DNA from: Begonia masoniana | Lineage: Eukaryota; Streptophyta; Magnoliopsida; Cucurbitales; Begoniaceae | Assembly (NCBI GenBank): GCA_022432975.1 | Contig: CM039514.1 | Span: 11,284,668 to 11,348,667 of the forward strand | Reading direction: 5' to 3' | DNA: 64,000 nt | Shown here: one piece after another, positions 35,281-46,183 of the stretch | Position numbering within the stretch: position 1 is the first letter of the stretch | How the letters are laid out: each line of letters starts with the position of its first letter | The notes under the pieces: model-generated | The model's input: the letters and a program-made list of their open reading frames with translations, nothing else | Told to the model about the DNA's origin: nothing | Database searches by the model: none | Translations under genes and position numbers: made by a program

Positions 35281-35363
35281 GGCAAGAACTTCCCGGAAGG
35301 TCACCCAACCTGGAATTGCTCTCGCCGAAGCACTTTTAAACTTCGGAGTTCTTATGGGATCCG
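35281..35363 (-). ncRNA. 5S-rRNA-like domain in the right Cassandra LTR
   Basis: Second copy, better preserved: the minus strand has CGGATCCCAT, AGAACTCCGAAGTT, GTGCTTCGGCGAGAG, GGTTGGGTGACCTTCC and GGGAAGTTC. It differs from the left copy at several positions, so the LTRs have diverged since insertion. Confidence 0.88.
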
Positions 35364-35657
35364 TGTCAAATGTGCGCTAAAACGCGTCTTGCTATATTGA
35401 GGGTCTCTTTCATATGTTTCATTTCCACATACTTCCCAAGCGATGTGGTATTGTACGACCCACTTTCAACGACCGAATCCTCCGGCCCAACCCTCTGGGA
35501 TCCGCGGAGTTTTCGTTGAACCCTCCGGCCCAACCCTCTGGGATCTGCGGAGTTTTAACCTATACTCCGGTCCCAACCGGGCACATACGTCCTCTGAGGA
35601 TCCGCGAAGCATTGGTGGTTCCACCACATACGTGTCAAGTCGGGTCATCACAATTTT

Positions 35658-36100
35658 AATAAAATAAAATAAAATAGTAAAAGTAATATTACTTTTAAAA
35701 TAATTTGAGATTGGATATTTCTAAGTTTGAATTTAATATTCAACAGAAAAGATAAACAAAAATAATAATTAAATTAATATATGAGAAATTTTGAAATTTG
35801 AGATTGGAAAAATCTAAATTTGAATTTAAAATTCACGAGAAAAGATAAACAAAAAAAAATTAAATTAATATATGATTATTGTTAGATGTACTCTTTCAAA
35901 AAAATTGTACGAGTCTCCAACAATGACAATGATTGATGCAATGATTGTAATAAATTATAAAAATAATTTATTACATTAATTATAATTTAATTGAATCAAT
36001 TATTATTGAACATATCAGAAAATTTTTTAAGAGAGTACCTCTAGCATCACTTTTAATATATTGATAAATCATCCTTAAAATCTTTCTTTTTTCTTGGACT
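35658..36100. other. AT-rich intergenic
   Basis: Contains an imperfect direct repeat of about 85 bp (GAGATTGGA...AAAAGATAAACAAAAA at 35705-35765 and 35790-35850). No gene seen. Confidence 0.5.
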
Positions 36101-36104
36101 GGAA

Positions 36105-37622
36105 TTGTTCTCAACCCGCACACGTAGATCCCGCCCGCCCGCTCGGCTCGCTACAGTAGCGAGCCAAGCTTGGCCCGGTCTCCAAATGAGTCAGCCCGAC
36201 TCGCGAGTAAAATGCTAGTTCATATTGACAAGTTATTTGTGCTTTTATAAATAATAAGATACAATGTATTAATCTTGACAAATCTAATTGTGATATTACT
36301 AACATCTTTCTTGATTTTTTAAAATATTTATATAATACTACAAATCAATGTTCTGGAATTTATTATCTCACTTCTAATATTATTCTTCCTATTTTTTGTA
36401 GATTTAACATGTAATTTTATAAAATATTGACTAGTAGATGAATTTACTAATATTCTTAATAAAATAGAAATAAAATTTAAAAAATATTAGCATAACATTC
36501 CTCTTATTTTTTGTTATGCATGCATCATAGATTCAAGATTTAAATTAAAATAAATATGTCTTATGCTCAATAGGATTTCTACAAATTTATGTATTACACC
36601 TTTAATTACTAGTGATAACATAACAAATAGAGTTACTAATTTATATGTTTCTTATAAAATAAAATTTGTCAATATTAATCGTTATTATTCACGACCTCCA
36701 CATACCGAGAGTTATTCTAGTAGAGTAGCGGTGGTGGTAGAGGTAGTTTTAGTCAACAATATAGTATTGATGATATATGAAGTGAATTACAAATTGAAAA
36801 TTATTCTACTTTTTTTACAAATGAACTCAATATTTATTTTGAAACTCGTTATCAATTTTCTCGAGATGAGAATTTTGATATTTTAGATTGGTGGAAAAGG
36901 CATTCTACAAAATATCATATTCTTTCTATAATGACACGTAATATACTAATACATCATATTTATACTGTAGCATCAGAATCTGCTTTTAGTGCAGGTGGAC
37001 ATGTTTATGATGAACGAAGAGGAAGACTTGCAACTGACCTTGTGGAGGCATTCATTTGTATTAAAGATTGGACCGACGCCAAGATGAGAGATCAACAACG
37101 AAAGAACAAAATTCTTGAGAAGTTTACGAATTTGGATGTTCAGACTAGAGATTCTTTTTATTGAATTTCTATTGTAATTTGAAATAATTTTTTTTCGAAT
37201 TTGTAATTTTTTTTAAATTCTAATTTCTTTTTATAAGTCAAAATATTTTTAATGATATTTATATTATATTTTTTACTAAATAGTCTCAAATAATTTTTTT
37301 ATTAATACATTCAATTTTATATACCTTAATATAACTAAATTTTAAATTAAATAAGTAAATATCATTGGCATATAATTATTAATACTTATTATAATTTTAA
37401 AAAATTTATATTATATTAATATAAGTTGAAAATATTTATATATGCTCGGCTCGTTAGGCTTGTGACTCACAAGCTGGCTCAGATTGAAATTTTTTCAGGC
37501 TTGCTCAGTAGACTCGGCTCGGTAGGATTGGCTCGGTAGGCTCGGCTCATTTAAATCGTTAGACTCGGTGAGCTAGACTAATTTTGTCTCATCTTGATTC
37601 GACCAGCTCATTTGTCATCTCT
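36105..37622 (+). mobile_element. hAT transposon relic with CGGCTCG subterminal repeats
   Basis: A hAT transposase C-terminus lies in the middle. The flanks carry clustered GCTCGGCTCG, GGCTCGGT and AGCGAGCC motifs (36130-36215 and 37440-37600), typical of hAT subterminal repeats. The likely right end reads, inverted, AAAGAGATGACAAATGAGC near 37603-37622, like hAT TIRs of the (C/T)AGAGATGNCAA type. The left terminus and the 8-bp target duplication were not resolved. Confidence 0.55.
36704..37164 (+). pseudogene. hAT transposase C-terminal fragment
   Basis: A plus-strand frame ending TAA at 37162-37164 reads FDILDWWKRHSTKYHILSI (36874-36930), then TVASESAFSAGGHVYDERRG and EAFICIKDW. These are the conserved blocks of the hAT C-terminal dimerisation domain. 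Upstream, in frame, there is a TGA before SELQIENY, and beyond that only a short stretch ending SQQYSIDDI. The BED zinc finger and the catalytic core are absent. It would mediate transposase dimerisation in an intact element. Here it is a truncated relic. Confidence 0.85.
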
Positions 37623-37910
37623 TTGACACGTGTACTGAATCAAAAACAAGATAGTCAATATCTCAATTGAGTTACAATTAAAATAAAGTTAATTATTTTC
37701 TATTGTTGTGCAAATCAACTTTTGACACGTCATCATGATTCTCTTACAAGTAACCACTAGTCTCGTAAAAGTAATCCTAAAAGAAAATCCCCATCCAATT
37801 ATTGCACTGCTGACTCCTTAGCAAATAAATAAACTTACATTTATGAAAATAGATTTATAATTTTTTATTATGGAAACATCTGGTGATTGTACATTTATCT
37901 ACCATCTTCC
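37165..37910. other. AT-rich 3' flank of the hAT fragment
   Basis: AT-rich, with the CGGCTCG cluster noted above, then intergenic DNA. No gene seen. Confidence 0.5.
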
Positions 37911-37913
37911 AAC

Positions 37914-38236
37914 TAAGGGGTGCGCAAAATTGGAACGTAATTGCAATTTGAATTGGTTCAATGCCAGTTCGGTCTGGTTCATACTACTATAAGAATTGTA
38001 ATTGGTTCTAAAAGTGGAAGAACTGTGATTCATAGTTCAATTCTTGAATTTAGACGTAAAAAACCATGAAATCAAACCAAATTTTGGGGGAAGGTCAAAA
38101 AAATTCCTACCAAATCTGATTCAAACCCAACCCAATCTGCAAATGACTCATAATTCAGCCAAACTAGAAACTCTTCACAGTTTGGTTTTGTTTCGATTTG
38201 AAACCGGATCAAACCAAATTGTCCCACCTCTACTTC
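37914..38236. mobile_element. MITE-like sequence with hAT-type ends
   Basis: The left end AGGGGTGCGCAAAATTGG and the inverted right end AGAGGTGGGACAATTTGG match at about 13 of 18 positions. Between them are GGTTC/GGTTT-rich segments characteristic of small hAT-derived MITEs. The 8-bp target duplication was not convincingly found. Short frames on both strands across it are by-products. Confidence 0.45.
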
Positions 38237-39375
38237 CAAAATCAAAACTATATTTGCCATATTCAAATTATTTTGAGCAAGACTCTTACATTCTTGTTTT
38301 AATAACAAACAACACGTATTCAAAGAAGGAATCAGTGACAGAAAAGGCGAAGACTTTACTCTGCACTTGATTTAAATTTGTCAAGCCAACATATATTTGA
38401 TAGAATAATCAATTAAAATATAAATTTTATCTCTCTATATCAATAAGTAAGATGTGTTATCAACGAAATAAGTGGGTGTTGAATGAGTTTATGTTTGGCT
38501 TTTGTATTAGTTTATCTTAATTTTAATTTCAATATATATACTTATTACGAGGGGTTTTAATAGAGCACAGACGTAAGTTCTACGTCAAATGTGAACACGA
38601 AGAAGTCAATATATCATAATTATGTATTTAAATATAATAATGACTAAATTAATTAAGAGTGATTAAGATGGTAATAAACCATAAGTTGGCGAGTATGACT
38701 ATATTAAGCCACTACATTAGAAAATCATTGTATAATATGAATTTAAGAAAGAATTGATCAATCAATTGAGAGTTTATTTTCAAACCTAAAATAAGTTTAA
38801 AGATTATCAATTGGTGATGAAATTAAATCAATTGGAGATATGTATGGAAAGATATCAATTTTTGCAAAAAATTTAATGGACACGCTTCTCACGAGCATAG
38901 TCATTGATTGAAGTTGATTGAAGGAATTATCGTGCTTAACATTCAAACTATTTTAAGGTCATAAAATTTCATCTATTAACACCTTATGAGTGTTATCAAT
39001 GAACAACTTAGCGTTCATTTCTCGTCATGTTTTACGTTAATTTCCCTCTATTCTCTCTTCTGAGTCCTTCCTCACAAACGCTATCGCAGATTTGGTTCGA
39101 AAGGCATCTAGATTCTCAATCTCACAGAGCTTCAAACAATTACTATTTCACAAAATTTCTCCACCGTGTTTCTTGTTTTTGAATCTGCTATGGGAGTTTT
39201 TAGAGTTTTTATTAGCTCCACTAATCGGTTCAGTGCCGACACCGACGCCGACTAAAGGACGTTGAATTTGAAGGAGGACAAAGGCGGAGAAGCGAAACGG
39301 TGGTGGCTATAGAGAATTTTTGGCAAGGAAATGGCGGCGTTTATGCTACTATCTTCGTTCAAAATGGTGCTTGAA
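38237..39375. other. Intergenic, no gene supported
   Basis: AT-rich up to about 39000, then a more mixed stretch (39000-39375) with GACACCGACGCCGACTAAAG and GGCGGAGAAGCGAAACGGTG. The latter has the texture of a 5' UTR or old exon, but there is no usable frame. It is interrupted by the LTR element at 39381. Confidence 0.45.
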
Positions 39376-39633
39376 TCATTTGTTAGAATTTGATGTGACT
39401 TAAATTCTATACGGGCAAAGACCGATTAGGTCTATATTGAAAATATCATTAGAGTTTTATTTTCTCTATAAATTCACATAATCTAGAGTCACAAAACTTA
39501 AAGTTTCATTTTCGATCTTTATAGTAGATTTGTTCTTCTGCCCGTGAATTTTTTCTTATAGAGTTTCCACGTAAATTTCAGTGTCTATTATTTTTTCGTT
39601 TTTTTTTAGTTTTGCGTTCGATTTTTCAACAAT

Positions 39634-39645
39634 TGGTATCAGAGC
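39634..39645 (+). promoter_or_regulatory. Primer binding site of element M
   Basis: TGGTATCAGAGC two bases after the 5' LTR end; exact complement type of plant initiator Met tRNA 3' end. Confidence 0.9.
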
Positions 39646-39765
39646 GATGTTGAAAGTTTTCAAAAATCAGGTTTTGATTTATCGAAAGTATCGAATGATT
39701 TTACGGGTTTACAATTTCGGCAAGTGAAATTTACAATTTTTTGAGGGAAAAGGAAATAAAGAAAT

Positions 39766-40260
39766 TAAAAAAAAAAAAAAAAAAAAAGGAATGTGCCCTG
39801 TTATTGCCGTGAAGAAAAGAGGAGCCCTAGCGTCGTTCGCCGGGGAAGAACAGAGCCCAGCCTCTGTCCACCGCGAAGAACAAACAGAGAAGGCTCGCGG
39901 TCTGACAGAATGCGCCGCCATTAACACTGATCAGAAGCTCCAATTTTTACACAGAAAGCTCGCCGATTTTCTATTGTTTGCATCTCCAGTCTTCTGTCCA
40001 TCGTCTGACAGAGAGAGAGAAGAACCGCCCGCCGTCGCCTGAGAGAGGAGTGCGTTGAGAGGAAACTCTCCGCGACCAGCAAATCTGTTGTCACCGACGA
40101 GCACTCGTATGCACAGAGAGACGAGCCGTCGAACGCCATTGTCGTGTGCACCGGAATCATCCGACCAATAACGAGCGCGCAGTGAAGACAACGGCAGCAC
40201 TCCGACCAGTCACCAAAGCTTCGATCTGAAGAAGAGAACCAGTTGCAGTTCAAAATAGAT
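39766..40260. other. GC-richer insert inside element M, origin unknown
   Basis: After a 22-base A run (about 39766-39787), this interior part has coding-like composition on both strands (e.g. 39791-40042 plus; 40253-39921 minus). None of the frames contains a domain I recognise. It could be captured host sequence, an old gag relic, or chance. Confidence 0.3.
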
Positions 40261-40596
40261 TGAAAGTTTCTGGATTGGTGTTCTGTTTTTTGAACAGTTT
40301 AACAATTTTTGGCAGAAAATTTGATTTTTCTATTAGAGTACATTTGGGATGGATTTCTAGATTTATTCTGACTTTTGGGAGTTGATTTTGGTTGAGATAT
40401 GGTTTTTTTTTTTTTTTCACTTCAAATTTTTGGAATTGAATATTCAGTTGAAGTCAATTCTTGAGAGATGATTTCGTTCAGGTGTGATATCTTGTTATAA
40501 GATCGGAGAACACCCAAGTTACTAACAAGTCTTTGCCCAAGTGGGAGAAACTGGGTCGATAGTTATTCGACTCAAGGCCCGATGTCTGAAGAGGCA

Positions 40597-40834
40597 GATT
40601 GTTAGGGTTGATCCTACATCGGTTGTGGAATAGGCTTGGTGGTAGTTTATAAGTGTGAGGAAAAGTCTCATCTCTTGAGCGGGTTGAGAAGGCCTAACAC
40701 CATCAACACTATTCTGATTGTTAGGGTTGATCCTACATCGGTTGTGGAATAGGCTTGGTGGTAGTTTATAAGTGTGAGGAAAAGTCTCATCTCTTGAGCG
40801 GGTTGAGAAGGCCTAACACCATCAACACTATTCT
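40597..40834 (+). repeat. Perfect 119-bp tandem duplication containing a mini-LTR-like unit
   Basis: The copies at 40597-40715 and 40716-40834 look identical. Each contains a 109-bp core starting TGTTAGGGTTGATCCTACAT and ending CATCAACA, so it begins TGTT and ends AACA like a TRIM LTR. The separator CTATTCTGAT follows both copies, which favours tandem duplication of a solo mini-LTR plus flank over an LTR-internal-LTR element. Confidence 0.85.
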
Positions 40835-41845
40835 GATTGAACAGAGCTCGCTGTAAGCATTGAAGAGAATACCCTAAAGTGAAAGGGTTAGTCACTGTCA
40901 TCATTGTCGGACAATGAAGAGAGAAGAAAACTCTAACGTGAAAAGGTTAACTACTGTCGTCATTGTCGAACAGTGAAGAGAGGAGAACCGCTGCGCGACT
41001 AGGAAAAGAGTCTGCCGTATGTGAAAAACAATGAAGGTTCAAAGTAGGAACCTTAGTTTCAGCCGGCATCTGCGAAGACACTGTCCGCAGCTAAGACAAG
41101 AGAAGCGTACCGTGAAAGCCAACGAGAAAGCTTGTTGAGGAAGCCTCAGTAGTTGGTTGCTGAGCGCTCTACGAATTGAAGGTGTTCACTATGTTACTGT
41201 GAACAAAGGCAGAGACGAGTCCAACCGCTGTAAGTCGAGAAGAGACTCTGGACGACCGTCGTTAGAGGGGTGCACTGTCGCCATCAACGAAAGAGGAGAA
41301 CGTCGAGGATACTCTGATCACCGAAATTTCCTTGAAGATTTGGATGACATTTTTGGGATTTGAAGATGTCATAATCGTAGCTTAAATGTTTTTAAACCTG
41401 AACAGCATTAGTTGCTAAGATGGCCCATCAGAGACATGTGTGGAAGACGAAGATTTGAAGATTTGTTTCCTTACACCGAAATTTCTTTGAAGATTGAGAT
41501 TATCTAAGATCAGTATTCTGGATTCGCTTTGAGTTGGGCCGAGTAGCCCGTTGGATTTCTCATTGTGGAATTTGTGTCAAGATGGAGATTTTTAGAATTT
41601 GGTGTGACCTAAATTCTATATGGGTCAGACCAGCTAGACCCATGTTGAAAATCTTATTAGGGTTTTGTTTTCTCTATAAATTCACGTCAGATAGAGTCGC
41701 AAAATTTGAATTTGTATTTTCGATCTTCATAGTAGATTTGTTTATCTGTCCGTGATTTTTTCTCTCGTAAGGTTTCGCGTAAATTTCAGTGTACAATATT
41801 TTCTCGTTTTCTTTTTCAATTTCGGGTTCAATTTTTCAAATCATT

Positions 41846-42360
41846 GTTCGAAAATTCGTTTTACACTCATAGATTGAATCGAATCGGCCCTTCGAAGATA
41901 TTTTCGATTCAGATCCAACCCCAAACCACACTCTCCGACGATTTCTCACCAAACAATGTCTTTTCCCCGTTGTTCTAATCTGGAGATGAAAGCTCGATAG
42001 AAATGCAATTAGATGGAGAAGTTTCTGCTGGTGGAACAAGTTCTCACGTGGGTTTTAATGGGGATTTTGAAATGGGTTCTTTTATGTTTGATTTGGGTAA
42101 GAAATCTGTTGTCGAAAATGGTGGATTCGAGAAGGTGATTTTCAATGGGTTCGTTTGAGTATGTAATGGAAGAGAATTTATCTCTGTGAGTACCCATCAA
42201 ACCAGCAAAGGATGAAAACTCCATTACCCCCGCTAAAACCAGGGTATAAATCAGCAATGTCTGAACGTTACTGCGAATCAAGAAGATGGTGATGCCAGCA
42301 GAGCTGAACGTTGGAAGGAGAAAGAGAGGCAGAGAGTGGAGGTGACTAACGGCGATTTAA
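41846..42360. other. Unrecognised gene-fragment-like sequence
   Basis: A 51-codon plus frame (42003-42158) begins MQLDGEVSAGGTSSHVGF and is glycine- and serine-rich. An overlapping minus frame (42281-42009) has a hydrophobic start LLIYTLVLAGVMEFSSFAGL that could be a membrane segment. Neither is recognisable and neither has supporting neighbours. If a real exon was once here, element M cut off its left side. Confidence 0.25.
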
Positions 42361-43300
42361 GCGCAAAGTGTTCATTCAAATGACTTATTATTACTGGTCA
42401 ATTAATAAAATTAAAAGTTTAAGTTGTTGATTGAAAATATCATCTTATTTCATTATTCATTTTGATAATTATCAATTTTATTTTCATTATTCATTTTAAA
42501 TATTTATAATTTATTAAGAATAAAAAACTCTTTTTTTTTATTAGTAAGAATAAAAAACTCTTTTTTTTATTAGTACCCCACTTCTCTCTCTGTGTTCGGA
42601 TTTCTTTTCTCTCATGTGAGCTCTTTTTTTTATCATCGACCATATGCTATTTAGCTATTAACAACCTCTAAGTTCAGAAATTAATGTTAAAAATTTAATA
42701 CGTTTAATGACATCAAGAGCTTTTCTTTTCTGTTGATGAGGCAATAGTGCTAAACTTGTTTGTTTTACAAAATAATGATTCTTGTTATCAGCTGGCAATT
42801 ACTTTTAAGATGAGAGATTTTATTATATTTTGCCTATAAATTTACAAAGCATAACTTAAATTACATTTTATAATTTATTAGTAGGTAATAGAAGCATCAA
42901 TCTTGTTTTAGAAAGAAAATAAAAGAAACACAAGATGATTAAGTGGTCATTGATAGAGATGAAAAACTAGCCAACCGAGCCGAGTTGAGTTAAATGATAT
43001 CTAATTAATCGAGACTAGCGAGATAAATGAGTCGAGTCTAATAAGTTAGTTCAAAAAATATTTAGACATGAGTGGGCTCGCGAGAGACGAGTTTAATGAG
43101 CCGAGTGAGTTATAAGAATCTAACGAGTAGCGATCGCATATAAGTCGCGATGATGAGAGGGAATTCCTCGTGACAGCAATTTTATTGAGCAATCTTTGGC
43201 TTGAGACTTGCGTACGTGTTATTCTATCCTTCCACCTTAGTTTCAAAGAGTTCAAATCTAAAAAAATTAGAACTTTATCGCTTAATTAGGGAAATTTTTT
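42361..43300. other. AT-rich intergenic with a possible hAT end
   Basis: Around 42952-43140 TAGAGATGAAAAACTAGCCA is followed by ACCGAGCCGAG, GAGTCGAG and GCTCGCGAG motifs, resembling the subterminal part of the hAT at 36-37 kb. No transposase is attached. The rest is AT-rich without genes; (T)8TATTAGTA(A/C) phrases repeat at 42530-42575. Confidence 0.4.
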
Positions 43301-43304
43301 TTAG

Positions 43305-44480
43305 AGGAAAGTTCTCTTTTGACAACATTGCAATTGATCAAAGCCAATTCTTCGAGCCTAAAACTTGAGGCAATGGCTAGAGATTTAAGGCCTTCACCAG
43401 TAATTAGGCAACAGCTTTGGAGCCTAAGAGTCGAAAGACAGCTAAAATTCATGGCAAAAGCGGATAAATATGATCGTTATTTAAGTCGAGGGGGAGACAA
43501 GATCGAGTTTCCGGACATTACTGTTGCATTGAGTAATAAATTGCAGTAGACCTTCTCCACTTCCACCATCATAAACCAGAAGGGAATTCAAAGAAATGGA
43601 ATTCTCAGCTAACCTCAACAAAACTCCATCCACGATACTTCTCCACCTTCTGAGCTCCACCTCTTGCAGATATGGCAGACACTTGACAAATGACGAATAA
43701 GACCCTCCATCTCCAATACTTTCGCAGCTCCGGAGCTTCAATTTCTGGAGCTTTTTACTGCTCCGCCATAGCCAAGCCAATCCCAATCGTCGCTGCGAAT
43801 CCCAGATAAATAGAGGCTCTCCAGTCCCAATTCCAATTCCAAATCCAAAACTTCGTCTTCCCAATGTTCACAACCGCTTGTCATATCAATTTCCTGGTCT
43901 CTTCCATTCGCAGAGCATACGAAGATGCATATTTCTTTCAAAAAAGGAAAATTGGCCACCCACCTGATTACCAGCGGCCGGGAGAGATTGATGCAAAGAG
44001 AGGTAAGGTGGGAGCAGAAGGTAGAGAGAGAAACAACAGAGAGGATTCTCAACCTGATAAAACAAAAGTTTAATGAGATTCTCAACCTGGCCTAACTAAT
44101 TTGACTCGTGTAGAATTCGGATCACACTAAATTCTAGATAGTTTTTTTAGAGCAGAGAAGAGACAAGACCATCAAGAGGAGCGGTAGAGTTGCAGCCATC
44201 GCTTTGAAACGAGAGATATTGAGCGGGAAGAAGAAGCTGGTAATCTTTGGAAAATTTCTTGGAGCAATTCATCGCAGAGAGAGGTTTCCATCTTGTATCG
44301 CCTCTGCCTCAAACTCTCCATAATCTTACCATCTCTCTCTCTTCCATGGCTTTCAAGAAAGATGTCAAATTTTCTCCATTTTGAGAGAGAGAGAGACGTC
44401 TTAACTCTCGCTTCATTCAGAGTCATCTGGTTTAAGTCGAGCATAATTTTTTTTCTTTGGTGTGTATTATTCAAAATCAC
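43305..44480 (-). pseudogene. F-box/LRR protein pseudogene
   Basis: The N-terminal F-box LCDELLQEIFQRLP followed by SRSISLVSKRWLQLYRSS (about 44290-44175) recruits substrates to SCF ubiquitin ligases in intact family members. LRR-like segments follow in other frames: LTSLCINLSRPL, FPFLKEICIFVC, LGLESLYLSGI (44085-43770), then KKLQKLKLRSCESIGDGG and LPYLQEVELRRW and LNSLLVYDGGSGEGLLQFI (43760-43530), and FSCLSTLRLQSCCLITGEG and FRLEELALINCNVV (about 43465-43330). At least three frame changes and an in-frame stop after YRSS separate the blocks, and the C-terminus is missing. It is the only host-gene-like sequence in the window. Confidence 0.8.
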
Positions 44481-44499
44481 CGTATAACTATGGATTGTT

Positions 44500-45483
44500 A
44501 AACAAAAACGACCGTAAATTCATTTTGTAAATAGCTTCTTTCTCGAAGTATAAAAAACTAAGAAACCAATCAACTACGGGTATTCGTTCTTCGAGAACGG
44601 CTCTTTTTCTCTATTTTATAAACTAAATTTTAAAAAATTCACAGTAGTTATTTAAGTAAACATAACACTCGATATCAGATTTACTTGAAATGTTTATTAC
44701 GTATTCAGCATACTATGGAAAGATAATCTAAAAAGTTTCGTAAGATTATCGTAAAAATTATGAAACTTTTACGATAATTTATCCTTATATTTCTAGCTAG
44801 AGCTGCAAAATGACTAGAAAAAAAAAATACCATGCATTATATTATATTATACCTTAAAAGAGATACTGATTATGAATTTTTTGTAATCATTAATTAATTC
44901 AAAATTAAAATATTTAAATTTCTATTGGTAGACATTGATTATTCTGCATTAACTACATTAGTTTTCCATTTCGATCTTGAATTTCTTATAAATCAGTATT
45001 CAATTTCTAACATCAATTATTTTTACATTAAATGATTTGATTCTTCCAGTTTTCGATCTTGAATTTCTTGAAAGTATATGAAAAGACATGATAATTAAGT
45101 CTCTTAGTGTCTTCCACCACACACAAATAATTTTTAATGCACATATAAACATCCATTCAAACAACCTTTTATCTTTCCAGACTTTCCATTTCCCTTCTCA
45201 CTTTTTTTCTCTTCGTAGATCCATTAGTAGGTTTACTGACAACGACGTTACAGCTTCTCCTATTGAGTTTTTTTTTTTTTTTACTTTCCTTCTCCTCGTG
45301 TAGTTCTTTTTATCGGTTATAGCCCTTTGATTTTTTATTCTGTATTCTAACCCTTTTGTGTTGCTTTTTTTAGAATTTAAAACTTCTTTTTTGCTGCATT
45401 AGATTATTACTAGGAAAGTTTGGTTAAAGGAATATCTATGCACGATATTGACACTAGTATGCTCCAACGAGATCACATAAACA
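44500..45483. other. AT-rich intergenic
   Basis: No gene. Holds a perfect 11-bp stem hairpin at 44746-44777 and several repeats of the phrase TCGATCTTGAATTTCTT (44974, 45055). Confidence 0.5.
44746..44777. repeat. Perfect hairpin, 11-bp stem and 10-nt loop
   Basis: TTATCGTAAAA and its exact reverse complement TTTTACGATAA enclose ATTATGAAAC. No following T run, so not an obvious terminator. Probably a remnant of a small palindromic MITE. Confidence 0.8.
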
Positions 45484-45909
45484 TGTTGGAATTAATACCA
45501 TGAGGTTCTTCCCCAAATTTTGATTTTGTTTAGATTAGACAAATGTTGATAGATACTTTTTTCAGATAATTACATGAGAGCTTAACTTGATGCCAGGGAA
45601 GGAGAATCTATTCTAAACTATTTGGAAGAAGAATGTTTTTCTCTAGGTTTTGATGCATGTTGGTTCGCATTCAGACTCTATCAACAGCTTCAAATAAATC
45701 TTTATTTCGGTTGGAATCTGTTAGAGAGGAGAATGAGAAGACAGAGAGCTCATTCTGTAATTTCTGTATATTCATTTTTAAGAGTACACGATAAACTTTA
45801 TATCCAGAATCTACAGAAAAAAGCGACAAAATGAAATACAGAAAAGATTTGTTGTTAATTCAAATCATAACAGATTTAATGAACCGGGTTTTGCTTTACT
45901 GGTTCAACA
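45484..45909 (-). repeat. 3' LTR of copia element K (about 426 bp)
   Basis: The plus-strand reading starts TGTTGGAATTAATACC and ends GGTTCAACA, with short inverted TGTTG/CAACA termini. A minus-strand polypurine tract (GGGGGGA, 45910-45916) adjoins it, followed by copia coding sequence. The 5' LTR and most of K would lie to the right, outside the window. Confidence 0.7.
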
Positions 45910-46183
45910 TCCCCCCACAAACGCATGGGTCGAGGAAGAACCGTGAGTTTGAGACGTAATTCCTGAAAGCGGGCGACTGTCAATGGCTTTGTCAAGCAAT
46001 TTGCAAGTTGTTCAGTAGATGAAGCAAAAGCGAGTCGGAGAGAACCATCAGCCACTTTTTCACGCACAAAGTGATGATCGATTTCAACATGTTTTGATCG
46101 GTTGTGAAGAACAGGGTTGGAAGCCAAATTTAGTGTACTAATATTGTCACAGTACACCAGAGGAGTAGAATGCATAGAGATGC
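45876..46183 (-). pseudogene. Copia K RNase H C-terminus, cut by LTR J
   Basis: The minus strand reads STPLVYCDNISTLNLASNP, then RSKHVEIDHHFVREKVADG and EQLANCLTKPLT, the classical C-terminal RNase H block of Ty1/copia polyproteins. The frame stays open to 45876, just inside the LTR. Upstream of 46183 the reading passes into LTR J (starts 46184), so the first residues of the apparent frame are foreign. RT and integrase of K are not in the window. Confidence 0.85.

Larger units (their letters stand above)
34667..35652 (-). mobile_element. Cassandra-type TRIM retrotransposon, complete (986 bp)
   Basis: Two LTRs (34667-35129 and 35198-35652) start TGTA(A/G)CGACCCC and end GTCATCACA. They surround a 68-bp internal region. 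TSD is ATTTT at 34662-34666 and 35653-35657. The internal region has, on the minus strand, a primer site next to the right LTR (near TGTATCAGAGCC, 35184-35195) and a G-rich polypurine tract next to the left LTR (about 35132-35145). Each LTR contains 5S-rRNA-like sequence, the hallmark of Cassandra elements. It is non-coding and would need another element's enzymes to move. Confidence 0.93.
39381..41840 (+). mobile_element. Non-coding LTR retrotransposon M (LARD/TRIM-like, copia-type ends)
   Basis: Short LTRs (39381-39631 and 41589-41840) share AGAATTTG(A/G)TGTGAC, TCTCTATAAATTCAC and the ATTTTTCAA end. A perfect initiator-Met primer site, TGGTATCAGAGC, follows at 39634-39645. The tract AAGATGGAGA lies just before the 3' LTR. 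TSD is TCATT at 39376-39380 and 41841-41845. The 1.9-kb interior has no gag or pol, so movement would depend on another element. The first bases of the 3' LTR are eroded (TTTTTAGAATTT versus TGTTAGAATTT). Confidence 0.9.

Noticed and set aside
34752..35363. Functional 5S rRNA genes
   Set aside because: The matches are diverged, partial and located within retroelement LTRs bounded by a target duplication.
34745..35667. Proline-rich frames across the Cassandra element
   Set aside because: Cassandra LTRs are non-coding, and the frames run over 5S-like and 41-bp repeat DNA.
43319..43549. Plus-strand 76-codon frame MTTLQLIKANSSS...
   Set aside because: It is antisense to the LRR part of the F-box pseudogene, whose minus-strand reading shows real leucine-rich repeats.
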